The notes beneath the pieces were generated by a model. That model was not told the DNA's origin and did no database searches. It saw nothing but the letters and a program-made list of their open reading frames with translations. Positions 52,429-60,942 of a stretch of 64,000 bases of DNA are shown here, one piece after another. The translations under genes were made by a program, and so were the position numbers. Every line of letters begins with the position of its first letter. The stretch's first letter is position 1. Origin of the DNA: Aquisphaera insulae (GTDB lineage Bacteria; Planctomycetota; Planctomycetia; Isosphaerales; Isosphaeraceae); the NCBI RefSeq assembly GCF_011064615.1, contig NZ_JAALJH010000010.1:62001-126000 (forward strand), in the 5' to 3' direction.

Positions 52429-55400
52429 CTATCTCGTGGTCGCTCCCCCGGTTTGGGCTCCGGGCCCCCGGTCGAGGGAGTCCCAGACCCGGATGGTGTA
52501 GTCACCCGATCCGGTCGCGATTCGAGTCCCGTCCGGGCTGAAGGCGACCGCGTGGACGTAGTCGCCGTGGCCGTGCAGCGCCGCGACTTCCCCGAAGGTC
52601 GTGAGGTCCCAGAGTCGCGCCGTGCCGTCGTCGCAGGCCGTCGCCAGGCGCGTGCCGTCGGGCTTGAATGCCAGCCCGTAGACCACGGCCCCGTGCCGCA
52701 GCGTGGCAAGATGCCGCTGGGTGGCGACGTCCCAGAGTCGCACCGTTCGGTCCCGGGACGCCGTCGCGACCCTCCTCCCGTCGGGGCTGAAGGCGATCCT
52801 GTTGATGAGCTCGGCGTGGGCCTTGATCGTCGCCGTGGCCCGGCCCCGGATCGCGTCCCAGAAGCGGAGGGTGCCGCCCCAGTCGGCCGAGGCGATGAGC
52901 CCGCCGTCGGGGCTGAACGACGCGTCGCTGACCTCGGCCTCGTGGCCCGAGAGGCTGGTCGTCGGCTCTCCGGTCTCGGCGTCGAGGAGGAGCACGGTCC
53001 GGTCCTGGCCGCCGGTCGCGGCCACCAGGTTCCCGCGCGGGCTGAAGGCGACTCGATATTCCACGAGCTGCTCTTGCCGCGGCGCCAGGCGGCGGGACCA
53101 GGCCGGGGTGCCCGTCGCGAGGTCCCAGGCGTGAATCCAGCCATCCCGGCCGATCGACGCGATCCTGCGGCCGTCGGGGCCGTAGGCGAGCGCCGTGACG
53201 GCGGAACCCTCATGGCGGAAGACGGCCTTCTCCCTCCCCGCTATCGCATCCCAGAGGCGGACCGTACCGTCCCAGGCCCCGGAGGCGACCGTACGCCCGT
53301 CGGGACCGAACGCCACGTCGTAGACATAGCTGGTATGCCCGATCAGCAACCCGCCCTGCAGGGCGATGCCAACGTCCCAGTAGCTCACCCTCCCGAGCTC
53401 GTCGGCCATGGCCATGGCCGATCCATCCTGGCTGAAGGAGAGTTCCCCGATCCGGCGGCCGCCGCTACGAAAGACGCCGAGCGTGGTCCCTTCCGCCGTG
53501 TCCCAGACATGGACGGTGCGGTCGGAAGATGCGGCGACGAGCCGGCGACCGTCCGGGCTGAAGGCCAGATTCTGGACCGAATCGCGGTGGCCGCGAAAGA
53601 TGGCGAAGGGTCGGGCGAGCGTCAGGTCCCAGAGCCGCACCGTCTTGTCGGCCGACGTCGACGCCAGGGTCTTCCCGTCGGGGCTGAAAACAAGGCCTTC
53701 GATGCTGTTCTTGTGGCCGACGAGGACGGTGGGAGGACCTTCGCCGTCGATGTCCCAGAGGCGGACCAGGTTCGCGGGATGGCGGCTCCCGACGGCGAGG
53801 CGCCGCCCGTCGGGGCTCACGGCGGCGCACATGGGGTACTCTCCGGGGACCTTCCAGCGGCGCACCGAGTCCCCCGTGGCCGTGTCGCGGAGGTCCACCA
53901 CCCCCTCTTCCACGTCCACCCCCACCAGGCGCCGGCCGTCCGGGGAGAACAGGGCGTAGTGTGACCTGAACCTCGCGAGGGATCGGCCACGGCTCAGGTC
54001 CCAGAGGATGACACCCACGTCGCCGGAGCATGAGACCACCCGCGAGCCGTCGGGGGTCATCGCGAGCCGAAACACGCTACCCCTGTCGTGGGAGAAGTCG
54101 CCGACCTGACGCCCATCGGCGACGGCCCAGACGCGGACCATCCGGGCGGCGGATCCGGCGGCCACCAACGAGCTGTCGCGGCTGAATACGATCGAGGATA
54201 CCGCCCCCTCGAGCCCCCGGAGGACGAGGCGATCGGCGCTCGCTCCGGGCGCCCGCAGCCGGACGTCCGAGCCGCCGGCCACGGAATACGCGATCAGGGC
54301 CCCCGACGGGGCCAGCTTGACGATCGATGCGGGACCATCGCCGGGGTGGAAGACCGACTGGTGATTGTCGAGCTGGGCGGCGAGGTGCCGCCACTCCCAG
54401 TCCCGATACTCGTCCGGGGCGTCCTCGAGGAAGTCGAGCGCGACGTCCAGGTTGTTCAGCTCGATCTGTGCGGCCGCGGCGACGACCGCGGCCCGGTAGC
54501 GGGCGCGACGCTCGGCGTCGCCCCGATTCGCCGCTTCGAGGGCGGCGGCCTCGGCACGGTCGCGAGAGCGGGCCGCATCGGCCCAGAGGACGGTGAGCCC
54601 CGCCAGGGCGACCACCGTGACCAGGGCCAGTGCGATGGAGAGCAAGGCCAGCGAGGGACGCCGGCGCGCCCATTTCACGAGCCGGGTCAGCGCGGTCGGG
54701 GGTCGCGCCAGGATGGGTTCGCCGACGAGGTATCGTCGGAGGTCCTCGGCCAGGGCGCCGGCGGTCGCATACCGACGGGCCGGTTCCTTCTCCATCGCCC
54801 TCAGGGTGATGGTCTCGAGGTCGCGCGGAAGGCTGGCCCGCAATCGGCGCGGGGCCACGGGCTCCGTGGAGCACAACGCCTGGAGCACCTCGATCGGCGT
54901 GTCGGCCACGAACGGCAGCCGGGCGGTGAGGAGCTGGTAGAGCATGGCACCCAGGGCATAGACATCGGCCGCCGGGCCGGCCAGGGCGCTGTGGCTGGCC
55001 TGCTCCGGCGCCATGTATTCGGGCGTCCCCATCGCCAGCCCCGTCGAGGTGAGGGAGGCCCCCCCCTCGATCGCCCGGGCGAGTCCGAAATCGGCGATCT
55101 TGGGGACGGCCCCGGACAGCGAGCCGCTCCGATCGCCGCCGGCATCGGTCTCGAGCAGGATGTTCGACGGCTTCAGGTCGCGATGGACGACCCCGTTGAG
55201 GTGGGCCGCGTCGATCGCGCGGGCGAGCGCCTCGACGAGTCGGGCCGCATCCTCCGGCGACCAGGGGTCGATGCCGATCCGATCGGCCAGCGTGATGCCC
55301 TCGACCCATTCCATGACCAGGAAGGGGTGGCCCTCGTGGACTCCCGCCTCGTAGACCCGGACGATGTTGGGGTGCTTCAGCCTCGCCGTCAGCTCGGCCT

Positions 55401-55866
55401 CGCGCTGGAATCGTTGGCGTTCGGCCTCCGAGGCGAAGCCTCCGGACAGGATCATCTTGAGCGCCACCAGGCGGCGCAGGCCCCGGTGTCGGGCCAGGTA
55501 GACCACCCCCATCCCGCCCCGACCGACCTCCCTGAGGATCTCATAATTGGCCACCTCACGGGGCGGGCTGGGAGCTTCGGGCACCGGCGCGCGGTCGGGC
55601 GAATCCGGAGAGAGCCTGCGACGAAGGGCCCATGCCTGCCGACGACGTTCATCCGGGTCGGTCGCGGGGCGGTCCGAGAGCGTCGCGGCTTGCTTGAGCC
55701 GGCCCAGCAGCCCGTCCCCGGAAACGATGGCGTCGACCAGGTCGCGGCAGGTCTCGCAGAGGTCCAGATGCTCAGCCACTCGATCCAGGTCGCGGCCATC
55801 GAGGGCACCGGCGGCGAAATCGCCGAGTAGATGGGGCTCCGGGTGGACGGATGTATCCGGCGTCAA
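52429..55866 (-). CDS. Membrane Ser/Thr kinase with N-terminal zinc-finger and C-terminal WD40 repeats
   Basis: 1145 residues when read from the TTG at 55866, which has GAGGA 8 nt upstream; no ATG or GTG is close. Residues 33-40 (HLDLCETC) are the HxxxCxxC finger. The kinase spans about 107-370 with EVGRGGMGVVYLARHRGLRR, VALKM, HRDLKPSNILLE and DFGLARA. A membrane helix (ALLSIALALVTVVALAGLTV) is near 402-421. From about 490 onward at least 12 WD40 units end in repeats such as VRLWDLTLARPF and IRVWDSLDRG. The WD40 propellers probably bind ligand or partner proteins outside the cytoplasm. The paired ECF gene lies 116 bp upstream. Confidence 0.92.
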   Translation of the reverse strand: MTPDTSVHPEPHLLGDFAAGALDGRDLDRVAEHLDLCETCRDLVDAIVSGDGLLGRLKQAATLSDRPATDPDERRRQAWALRRRLSPDSPDRAPVPEAPSPPREVANYEILREVGRGGMGVVYLARHRGLRRLVALKMILSGGFASEAERQRFQREAELTARLKHPNIVRVYEAGVHEGHPFLVMEWVEGITLADRIGIDPWSPEDAARLVEALARAIDAAHLNGVVHRDLKPSNILLETDAGGDRSGSLSGAVPKIADFGLARAIEGGASLTSTGLAMGTPEYMAPEQASHSALAGPAADVYALGAMLYQLLTARLPFVADTPIEVLQALCSTEPVAPRRLRASLPRDLETITLRAMEKEPARRYATAGALAEDLRRYLVGEPILARPPTALTRLVKWARRRPSLALLSIALALVTVVALAGLTVLWADAARSRDRAEAAALEAANRGDAERRARYRAAVVAAAAQIELNNLDVALDFLEDAPDEYRDWEWRHLAAQLDNHQSVFHPGDGPASIVKLAPSGALIAYSVAGGSDVRLRAPGASADRLVLRGLEGAVSSIVFSRDSSLVAAGSAARMVRVWAVADGRQVGDFSHDRGSVFRLAMTPDGSRVVSCSGDVGVILWDLSRGRSLARFRSHYALFSPDGRRLVGVDVEEGVVDLRDTATGDSVRRWKVPGEYPMCAAVSPDGRRLAVGSRHPANLVRLWDIDGEGPPTVLVGHKNSIEGLVFSPDGKTLASTSADKTVRLWDLTLARPFAIFRGHRDSVQNLAFSPDGRRLVAASSDRTVHVWDTAEGTTLGVFRSGGRRIGELSFSQDGSAMAMADELGRVSYWDVGIALQGGLLIGHTSYVYDVAFGPDGRTVASGAWDGTVRLWDAIAGREKAVFRHEGSAVTALAYGPDGRRIASIGRDGWIHAWDLATGTPAWSRRLAPRQEQLVEYRVAFSPRGNLVAATGGQDRTVLLLDAETGEPTTSLSGHEAEVSDASFSPDGGLIASADWGGTLRFWDAIRGRATATIKAHAELINRIAFSPDGRRVATASRDRTVRLWDVATQRHLATLRHGAVVYGLAFKPDGTRLATACDDGTARLWDLTTFGEVAALHGHGDYVHAVAFSPDGTRIATGSGDYTIRVWDSLDRGPGAQTGGATTR

Positions 55867-55982
55867 GGGATCGTCCTCAACAGCAAACCGATCTTCTCTC
55901 CATGAATCGCGCCGGGGGCGAGCAACCTGACACGAATTGGCTCGACGCGGGCGCTTGGTCGGCGGATCGGCACTCGGCCGAC

Positions 55983-56573
55983 CTAAGGAATCTCGTCGAT
56001 CAGGCCCCCGGCCACTTCCCGGAGCCGGCGCAGCACCCGGGATCGCGCCGTATAGACGGCGCCCACCGACAGCCCCAGCTCCTTGGCCGCCTCGAGCCCC
56101 GTCGCCCCCTCGAGCGCCACCCGGCGGAACGCCTGCATCGTGGCCGGCTCGAACTCGATTTCCATCATCTCGAGCAGGCATTGGAGCAGGTGCCGGTCAT
56201 GCTCCTTCTCCCAGAATTGCCAGAGCTCGCTCTCCGGATCCTCGAGCTGCCGCAGGGCCTCGTCGGCATCGGGGCCGCCCGGAGTCCCGACCCGACGGGC
56301 GGGCGACCTCCAGAAGTTGCAGCTATGGTTCATCGCGATCGTTCGGATCCAGGCCCGGAAGGCTCCTTCGCGTCCGCTGTGATTGAACGTCGGCAGCCCG
56401 TGGTACACCGCGACGAAGATCTCCTGGACCAGGTCATCCACGTCGCGAGCGGCGATCGACTGGCGATGGAGCCATCCGACGATCAGCGGCCGATAGAGCG
56501 TGTGGAGGTCGTCCCAGGCGCCCTGATCGCCCTCGCGTGCCCGGATCAGCAGACTCTTCCGCGTCACATCCAC
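55983..56573 (-). CDS. ECF-type RNA polymerase sigma factor
   Basis: 196 residues from GTG 56573, which has GAGGAG at proper spacing; an ATG at 56606 is also in frame but lacks a good site. Region 2 is SLLIRAREGDQGAWDDLHTL followed by ARDVDDLVQEIFVAVYHGLP. The alanine-rich region 4 TMQAFRRVALEGATGLEAAK and the HTH-type AAKELGLSVGAVYTARSRVL are clear. It directs transcription with core polymerase. The following gene on the same strand is the WD40 kinase, its likely partner, as in the other module. Confidence 0.9.
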   Translation of the reverse strand: MDVTRKSLLIRAREGDQGAWDDLHTLYRPLIVGWLHRQSIAARDVDDLVQEIFVAVYHGLPTFNHSGREGAFRAWIRTIAMNHSCNFWRSPARRVGTPGGPDADEALRQLEDPESELWQFWEKEHDRHLLQCLLEMMEIEFEPATMQAFRRVALEGATGLEAAKELGLSVGAVYTARSRVLRRLREVAGGLIDEIP

Positions 56574-56606
56574 GGTCGAGCTCCTCTGCCCTTTGCTTGC
56601 CGACAT

Positions 56607-56928
56607 GACCTGTGAACCATTATGGCGCTTTCATCGAGCTGCTGTAAGGTCCGAGAGGCCCGACTCGATTTCATGGTTGCCAGGCCGCCACGACCGGCCT
56701 TCCTGCGGCGAGCCCCGTCCGGGCCGCCAGACCTGGAGATTTCGCGTGTCGTCGGGGACGCGCACGCCGATGGATCGCCGCGCGTTCTTGCCGCGAGCCC
56801 GGCAACGAATGCGACCCCGCAGACCGTCCCGGTCGAGGGGAACTCCTCCGCGCCGGTCGTCGCATAAGGGGTCTCTCACGAGGTCGAATCCAGCCGGAGG
56901 GACCATCCTCCAAGAAAGGAGAGAGACG
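56607..56928. other. Intergenic region between divergent sigma factor and HlyD gene
   Basis: This 322-bp gap between divergent starts holds an open frame of 81 codons at 56622-56867 that I do not accept as a gene because it has no ribosome binding site and no recognisable features. The last 25 bp carry AAAGGAGAGAGA, the ribosome binding site of the HlyD gene. No promoter could be picked with confidence. Confidence 0.4.
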
Positions 56929-58443
56929 ATGCCGCCCGCCGACCCCGCACATGACGAACCGACGATCGGGACGGCCGTCGTTCCGGATCGAGACCGGGCC
57001 GGGTCCGGCTCGATGCATGCGATCCCGGCGATCGTCGCGCACGGCATTCCGACGCGGAGATCGCCGCGGCGAGGGATCATCCTCGCGACGTCGACGCTCG
57101 CGTCGCTGGTCGCGGGGGGCATCTACCTCGCGCCCACGATCCGGCGGGCCGTCCAGACGGTCTCCACCGAGGACGCATACGTGAACAGCCATGCGACGTT
57201 GGTGGCCCCTCGAGTGCAAGGCCAGGTCGCTCGAGTGCTCGTCGACGACAACATGCGGGTGTCCAGGGGTGACCTGCTCGTCGAACTCGCACGCGAGCCG
57301 TACCAGGCGCAGGTTGACATCAAGGAGGCGGCCGTCGCGAATGCCGAGGCCGAACTCAAGGCGGCCGAGGCCCAGGCCAGGGGCACCCTGGGCCGGCTGC
57401 GCGGCCTGAGCTGGAAGCTCCAGATCGCGGAAGAGCAGGTCGACAACGCCGTCGCCCTGCTGGCATCCCGCGTCGAGGTCCTGAAGAGCCGAGAGGCGAC
57501 CATGGAACGCGCCGGCTCCGACTATCGGCGGGCGCGGTCACTGCTGGAACGCGGGGCGATCCCCCGCGAGGAGTTCGAACAACGGCTCGAGGCCCTGCGC
57601 GTCGCCGAAGCCTCGGCGAATGAGGCTCGGGAAGAGGTCCTCGAGACGCGGGCCACCCTCGGAATCCCCCCTCGACCCGAGAAGGGGGACCTGTCCGACG
57701 TCCCTGCCGATATCAACCAGACCTCCTCCGGCGTCCGCGAGGCGCTCGCCGAAGTCGTCCAGTGCACCTCGCAGATCGGCCTCCCCTGGATACCCACGAC
57801 GGCGACGCCGAGGCAGGTGCTCGCGGAGTTCGTCAGCCGCGACAGGCAGGGGAAGATCGATCGGATGATGGATCGCATCGTCTCCGAGGCCCCGGCCGTC
57901 CGGGCGGCGATGAGCCGGCGACTCCAGATGGTGCGCGACCTGGAACGGGCGAAACTAAACCTTTCGTACTGCGACATCCGCGCCGAGATCGATGGCATCG
58001 TCATGCGGCGCAACGTCAATCCCGGGAACGTCGTGGCGGAATGCCAATCCTTGATGGCCATCCGTTCGCTCACCGAAATCTGGATCGACGCCAATTTCAA
58101 GGAGACGCAGCTCGCCGACCTGCGGATCGGCCAGCGGGTCGAGATCGATGCCGACATGTACGGGAGTCAGAAGATGTTCCGGGGCCGTGTGAGCGGCTTC
58201 TCATCGGGGACCGGACTGACGCTCGGGCTCCTTCCCGCGCAGAACGCCACGGGCAACTTCGTGAAGATCGTCCAGCGGCTTCCGGTCCGCATCGAGCTGG
58301 AGAATTACGATCCCGAGCGGGACACGCTCTTCGCCGGGCTGTCGGTGACACCCTATGTGTTCGTCCATGAAGCACTTCGCGGACCCTGGGCCGGTCAGCG
58401 GCTCCAGGGACCCCGGTGCCCCGACTCCAACGGCTCGGAGTGA
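56929..58443 (+). CDS. HlyD/EmrA-family membrane fusion protein
   Basis: 504 residues with one membrane helix near 49-66 (GIILATSTLASLVAGGIYLA). The periplasmic part has the barrel-sandwich halves EDAYVNSHATLVAPRVQGQV and RVLVDDNMRVSRGDLLVELA, a long coiled coil around 150-260 and then AEIDGIVMRRNVNPGNVVA. A region near 270-320 (QCTSQIGLPWIPTTATPRQV) is an unusual insertion for EmrA. EmrA-type proteins link an inner-membrane pump to the outer membrane. The MFS pump gene starts 11 bp after its stop. An outer-membrane TolC-like gene is not in the window. Confidence 0.9.
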   Translation: MPPADPAHDEPTIGTAVVPDRDRAGSGSMHAIPAIVAHGIPTRRSPRRGIILATSTLASLVAGGIYLAPTIRRAVQTVSTEDAYVNSHATLVAPRVQGQVARVLVDDNMRVSRGDLLVELAREPYQAQVDIKEAAVANAEAELKAAEAQARGTLGRLRGLSWKLQIAEEQVDNAVALLASRVEVLKSREATMERAGSDYRRARSLLERGAIPREEFEQRLEALRVAEASANEAREEVLETRATLGIPPRPEKGDLSDVPADINQTSSGVREALAEVVQCTSQIGLPWIPTTATPRQVLAEFVSRDRQGKIDRMMDRIVSEAPAVRAAMSRRLQMVRDLERAKLNLSYCDIRAEIDGIVMRRNVNPGNVVAECQSLMAIRSLTEIWIDANFKETQLADLRIGQRVEIDADMYGSQKMFRGRVSGFSSGTGLTLGLLPAQNATGNFVKIVQRLPVRIELENYDPERDTLFAGLSVTPYVFVHEALRGPWAGQRLQGPRCPDSNGSE

Positions 58444-58454
58444 GGACCCTCGCC

Positions 58455-60062
58455 ATGACCGGCTTCCAACCGCCCCGAGCGCCTTGGCGGCAAACGCCCG
58501 GCCCGTGGCTCATCGCCGTGGCCGTCACGGTGCCGACGTTCATGGAAGTGCTCGACTGCTCGATCACCAACGTCGCCCTCAGCTTCATCACCGGCGAGCT
58601 GGCCGCGGCCGCGAACGACAGCGAGCTGATCATCACCAGCTACTTCTCGGCGAACGCCATCATCCTGCCGCTCTCCGGCTGGCTCTCGACCTACCTCGGG
58701 AGACGACGCTACTTCCTGATCTCGCTGGCCGGCTTCACGGCCATGTCGCTGCTCTGCGGGTTGGCAACCAACCTCCCCACCCTGATCGTCTTCCGGACGC
58801 TCCAGGGAATCGCAGGGGGCGGCCTCCAGCCGTGTACGCAAGGGATCTTGCTCGACGCATTCCCGAAGGAGAAACGCGGATCGGCGATGACGGCTTATGC
58901 GGTAGCCATCCTGATCGCGCCGATCGCCGGGCCGTCCCTCGGGGGGTGGATCACCGACAGCTATTCCTGGCGGTGGCTCTTCTTCATCAACGTGCCGACC
59001 GGGCTTGCGGCGCTGGCGATGTGTGCCGCCGTACTTCGGGACCCTCCGTACCTGAACGAGCAACGTGCGGAATTCCACCGCGAACGACGCCGGCTGGACT
59101 TCGTCGGGTTGGGGCTGATCACGATCGGCCTGGGCAGCCTGGAGTTCGTCCTGAGCAAGGGCCAGGAATGGGACTGGTTCGGCGACCCATGGTTTCGGGT
59201 CCACGGGCTCGTCACGGCGGTGGTCGCGGCGCTTTCCCTGGCCGTCTGGTGGGAGTTGCGCGTTGATTCGCCGGTCGTCGATCTCCGTCCGCTGGCCGAC
59301 CGCAACTTCGCGGCCAGCGCCGTCATCCTCTGCTGCGCCTGCGGGGTGCTCTGTGGCGTCTCCACCGTGCTGCCCCGCATGCTCCTGGGCCTCTACGGTT
59401 ACGACGCGCTCAACACCGGGCTGGTGATGTCCCCCTCGGGGGTCTTCTCGCTCATGCTGCTGCCGGTCGTCGCCGGCCTGCTCGGCCGCGGTGTCGATGC
59501 CCGTTGGCTGGTCGTCGTCGGCACCCTGATCATGGCGGCGGGATGTTTCTGGACGGCGCAGATGAACCTGTCCATCAGCCCCGACCGGGTGCTCTGGCCC
59601 CGGGTGGTTCGAGGGGTCGGGCAGTCGATCCTCTTCAGCCCGCTCAACGTCGTCGCCTTTGCCTCCCTGCCGCCGCGCAGTCGCGGGGCGGCGGCCGGCC
59701 TGCTCGCCCTCCTGAGGAACGAGGGGGGGAGCATCGGCACATCCATGGCCAAGGTGATCTGCGAGCGTCGAGAACAGCTCCACTATGAAAGACTGGGGGA
59801 ATGGCTCGACCCGCTCAGCCCGAACCTCGACGATTCCCTCGGCGTGCTCCGGGAGAGCTTCCGCCACTTCACCGGCGATCCTGCCGGGGCCGACTCGATG
59901 GCCTGGAAGGTCATCTCCGACGCCCGGAGTCAACAGTCACTCGCGATGGCAGACTTCGACTGCTTCTGGGGTTGCGGAGTGCTCGCCCTGGCGATTCTCC
60001 CGCTCGTGCTCCTGATGAAGCGTTCCGTGGCCGAGAGCGGTGCGCATGTGGCGGCAGAATGA
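58455..60062 (+). CDS. MFS transporter of the DHA2/EmrB family
   Basis: 535 residues with about 14 membrane helices, the DHA2 number. The N-terminus has PTFMEVLDCSITNVALSFIT, the first-helix D-x(3)NVA pattern. The motif A-like region GWLSTYLGRRRYFLIS comes next and GILLDAFPKEKRGSAMTAYA marks the central loop. Motif C-like residues are in APIAGPSLGGWITDSYSWRW. GAG- and GGAG-type ribosome binding is seen before ATG 58455. Family members use the proton gradient to export drugs or small products. With the preceding HlyD gene it forms an EmrAB-type exporter; the RiPP-like genes lie 420 bp downstream on the same strand. Confidence 0.92.
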   Translation: MTGFQPPRAPWRQTPGPWLIAVAVTVPTFMEVLDCSITNVALSFITGELAAAANDSELIITSYFSANAIILPLSGWLSTYLGRRRYFLISLAGFTAMSLLCGLATNLPTLIVFRTLQGIAGGGLQPCTQGILLDAFPKEKRGSAMTAYAVAILIAPIAGPSLGGWITDSYSWRWLFFINVPTGLAALAMCAAVLRDPPYLNEQRAEFHRERRRLDFVGLGLITIGLGSLEFVLSKGQEWDWFGDPWFRVHGLVTAVVAALSLAVWWELRVDSPVVDLRPLADRNFAASAVILCCACGVLCGVSTVLPRMLLGLYGYDALNTGLVMSPSGVFSLMLLPVVAGLLGRGVDARWLVVVGTLIMAAGCFWTAQMNLSISPDRVLWPRVVRGVGQSILFSPLNVVAFASLPPRSRGAAAGLLALLRNEGGSIGTSMAKVICERREQLHYERLGEWLDPLSPNLDDSLGVLRESFRHFTGDPAGADSMAWKVISDARSQQSLAMADFDCFWGCGVLALAILPLVLLMKRSVAESGAHVAAE

Positions 60063-60482
60063 CGCTCCGGAGGTCCATCGCCGAGTGACGTGACGTCGGC
60101 AAGCCCGGGATTCACGTCCCCGAGCGGCGGCCGTCGCCGGCCCGTCGCATCGGCGAGGCTGCAGGCGACAACGAACCATACCTGCCGGTCGACGGCGAGT
60201 CCGCGGTTCGTCGTCGCGACGTCCTCTGGCGGCAGAATCCCACGAAGAGACCCGCCGGAATTCTTCCTGCCGATGTGGCCGGTCTTCGAGGCGGATGTCG
60301 GTAGAGAGGTGACCGCGGTGGCGACACGAAGTGATGAACGAGACTGGACTCGCTCAGGTCGCATCACCGCCGGTGGAAGCGGCCCGATATTCGGGCCCGA
60401 CCGTGTCTCCGACCGAGTCCCGGGCGGGCCTCGGAAGTCGACCGACATCACGTTCCAACCACCATTTCGGAGAGGGAGAATC
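60063..60482. other. Intergenic region upstream of the repeat peptide gene
   Basis: The 420 bp between the MFS gene and the peptide gene hold no gene I can support. An upstream extension of the peptide frame reaches 60090 but has non-coding composition and no start signal. The region contains a perfect inverted repeat at 60381-60397 and a GAGAGGGAG ribosome binding site just before 60483. Confidence 0.5.
60381..60397. promoter_or_regulatory. Perfect inverted repeat, possible operator
   Basis: GGCCCGATATTCGGGCC has 7-bp arms around a TAT centre and lies 86 bp upstream of the peptide start. No T-run follows, so a terminator is unlikely. It may be bound by a dimeric regulator or form a leader hairpin. 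Confidence 0.4.
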
Positions 60483-60815
60483 ATGCTGACCCGAAACACC
60501 CTTGCACCCCAGGACGCGAAGGAGAGCGGCTACGTCTCGCGGGCCCTGGACTCGGCGACGAGCGGCCTGTTCACGGCCTTCCCCAGCCTCTCGGACGGTA
60601 TCGTCGGGGCGGCCGGCGCCCGCGCGAAGGAGAGCGGCTACGTCTCGCGGGCCCTGGACTCGGCGACGAGCGGCCTGTTCACGGCCTTCCCCAGCCTCTC
60701 GGACGGCATCGTCGAGGCGGCCGGCGCCCGCGAGCGGCGGGGGGACGAGGACCGTAACTCGGGCGCGGATATCCCCGGCTACATCGGCCGTGGCGTCCGA
60801 GCCCTCGTTTGCTGA
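60483..60815 (+). CDS. Small repeat peptide, candidate RiPP precursor
   Basis: 110 residues from ATG 60483 with a good GGGAG ribosome binding site. A short leader-like stretch (residues 1-11) is followed by two 36-residue repeats (12-47 and 48-83). Each has GYVSRALDSATSGLFTAF then PSLSDGI. The only amino acid difference is Gly42 versus Glu78. Each repeat carries Tyr-Val-Ser (17-19, 53-55) and Phe-Pro-Ser (33-35, 69-71), fitting the aromatic-x-Ser patterns modified by cyclophane-forming radical SAM enzymes. The tail (84-110) has a weaker copy of the Gly-Tyr element (PGYIGRGVRAL) and ends in Cys. The radical SAM gene starts 127 bp downstream. The precursor role is inferred from this arrangement. 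Confidence 0.7.
   Translation: MLTRNTLAPQDAKESGYVSRALDSATSGLFTAFPSLSDGIVGAAGARAKESGYVSRALDSATSGLFTAFPSLSDGIVEAAGARERRGDEDRNSGADIPGYIGRGVRALVC
60516..60731 (+). repeat. Tandem 108-bp duplication inside the peptide gene
   Basis: Units 60516-60623 and 60624-60731 are in frame (36 codons each) and differ at two bases by hand comparison, near the end of the unit. One change is silent, the other changes Gly to Glu. Such near identity points to recent duplication or gene conversion. Confidence 0.9.
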
Positions 60816-60942
60816 CATCATTCGATGCCTGAGGCGCGGGCGTGGGGATGTTGCAAACCCAACCCCCGCCCGCCCGCCCACCACCCTCAGCTTGCCGACG
60901 GACAATCCAGCTACCGACCATCGACCACGACGAGGATCTCTC

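Noticed and set aside
56622..56867. 81-codon frame in the sigma/HlyD gap
   Set aside because: No ribosome binding site, low-complexity Pro/Ala composition and no hallmark motif.
60090..60482. Upstream extension of the repeat peptide frame
   Set aside because: No start signal; Arg/Pro-rich non-coding character; the ATG at 60483 has a strong ribosome binding site and begins the sensible peptide.
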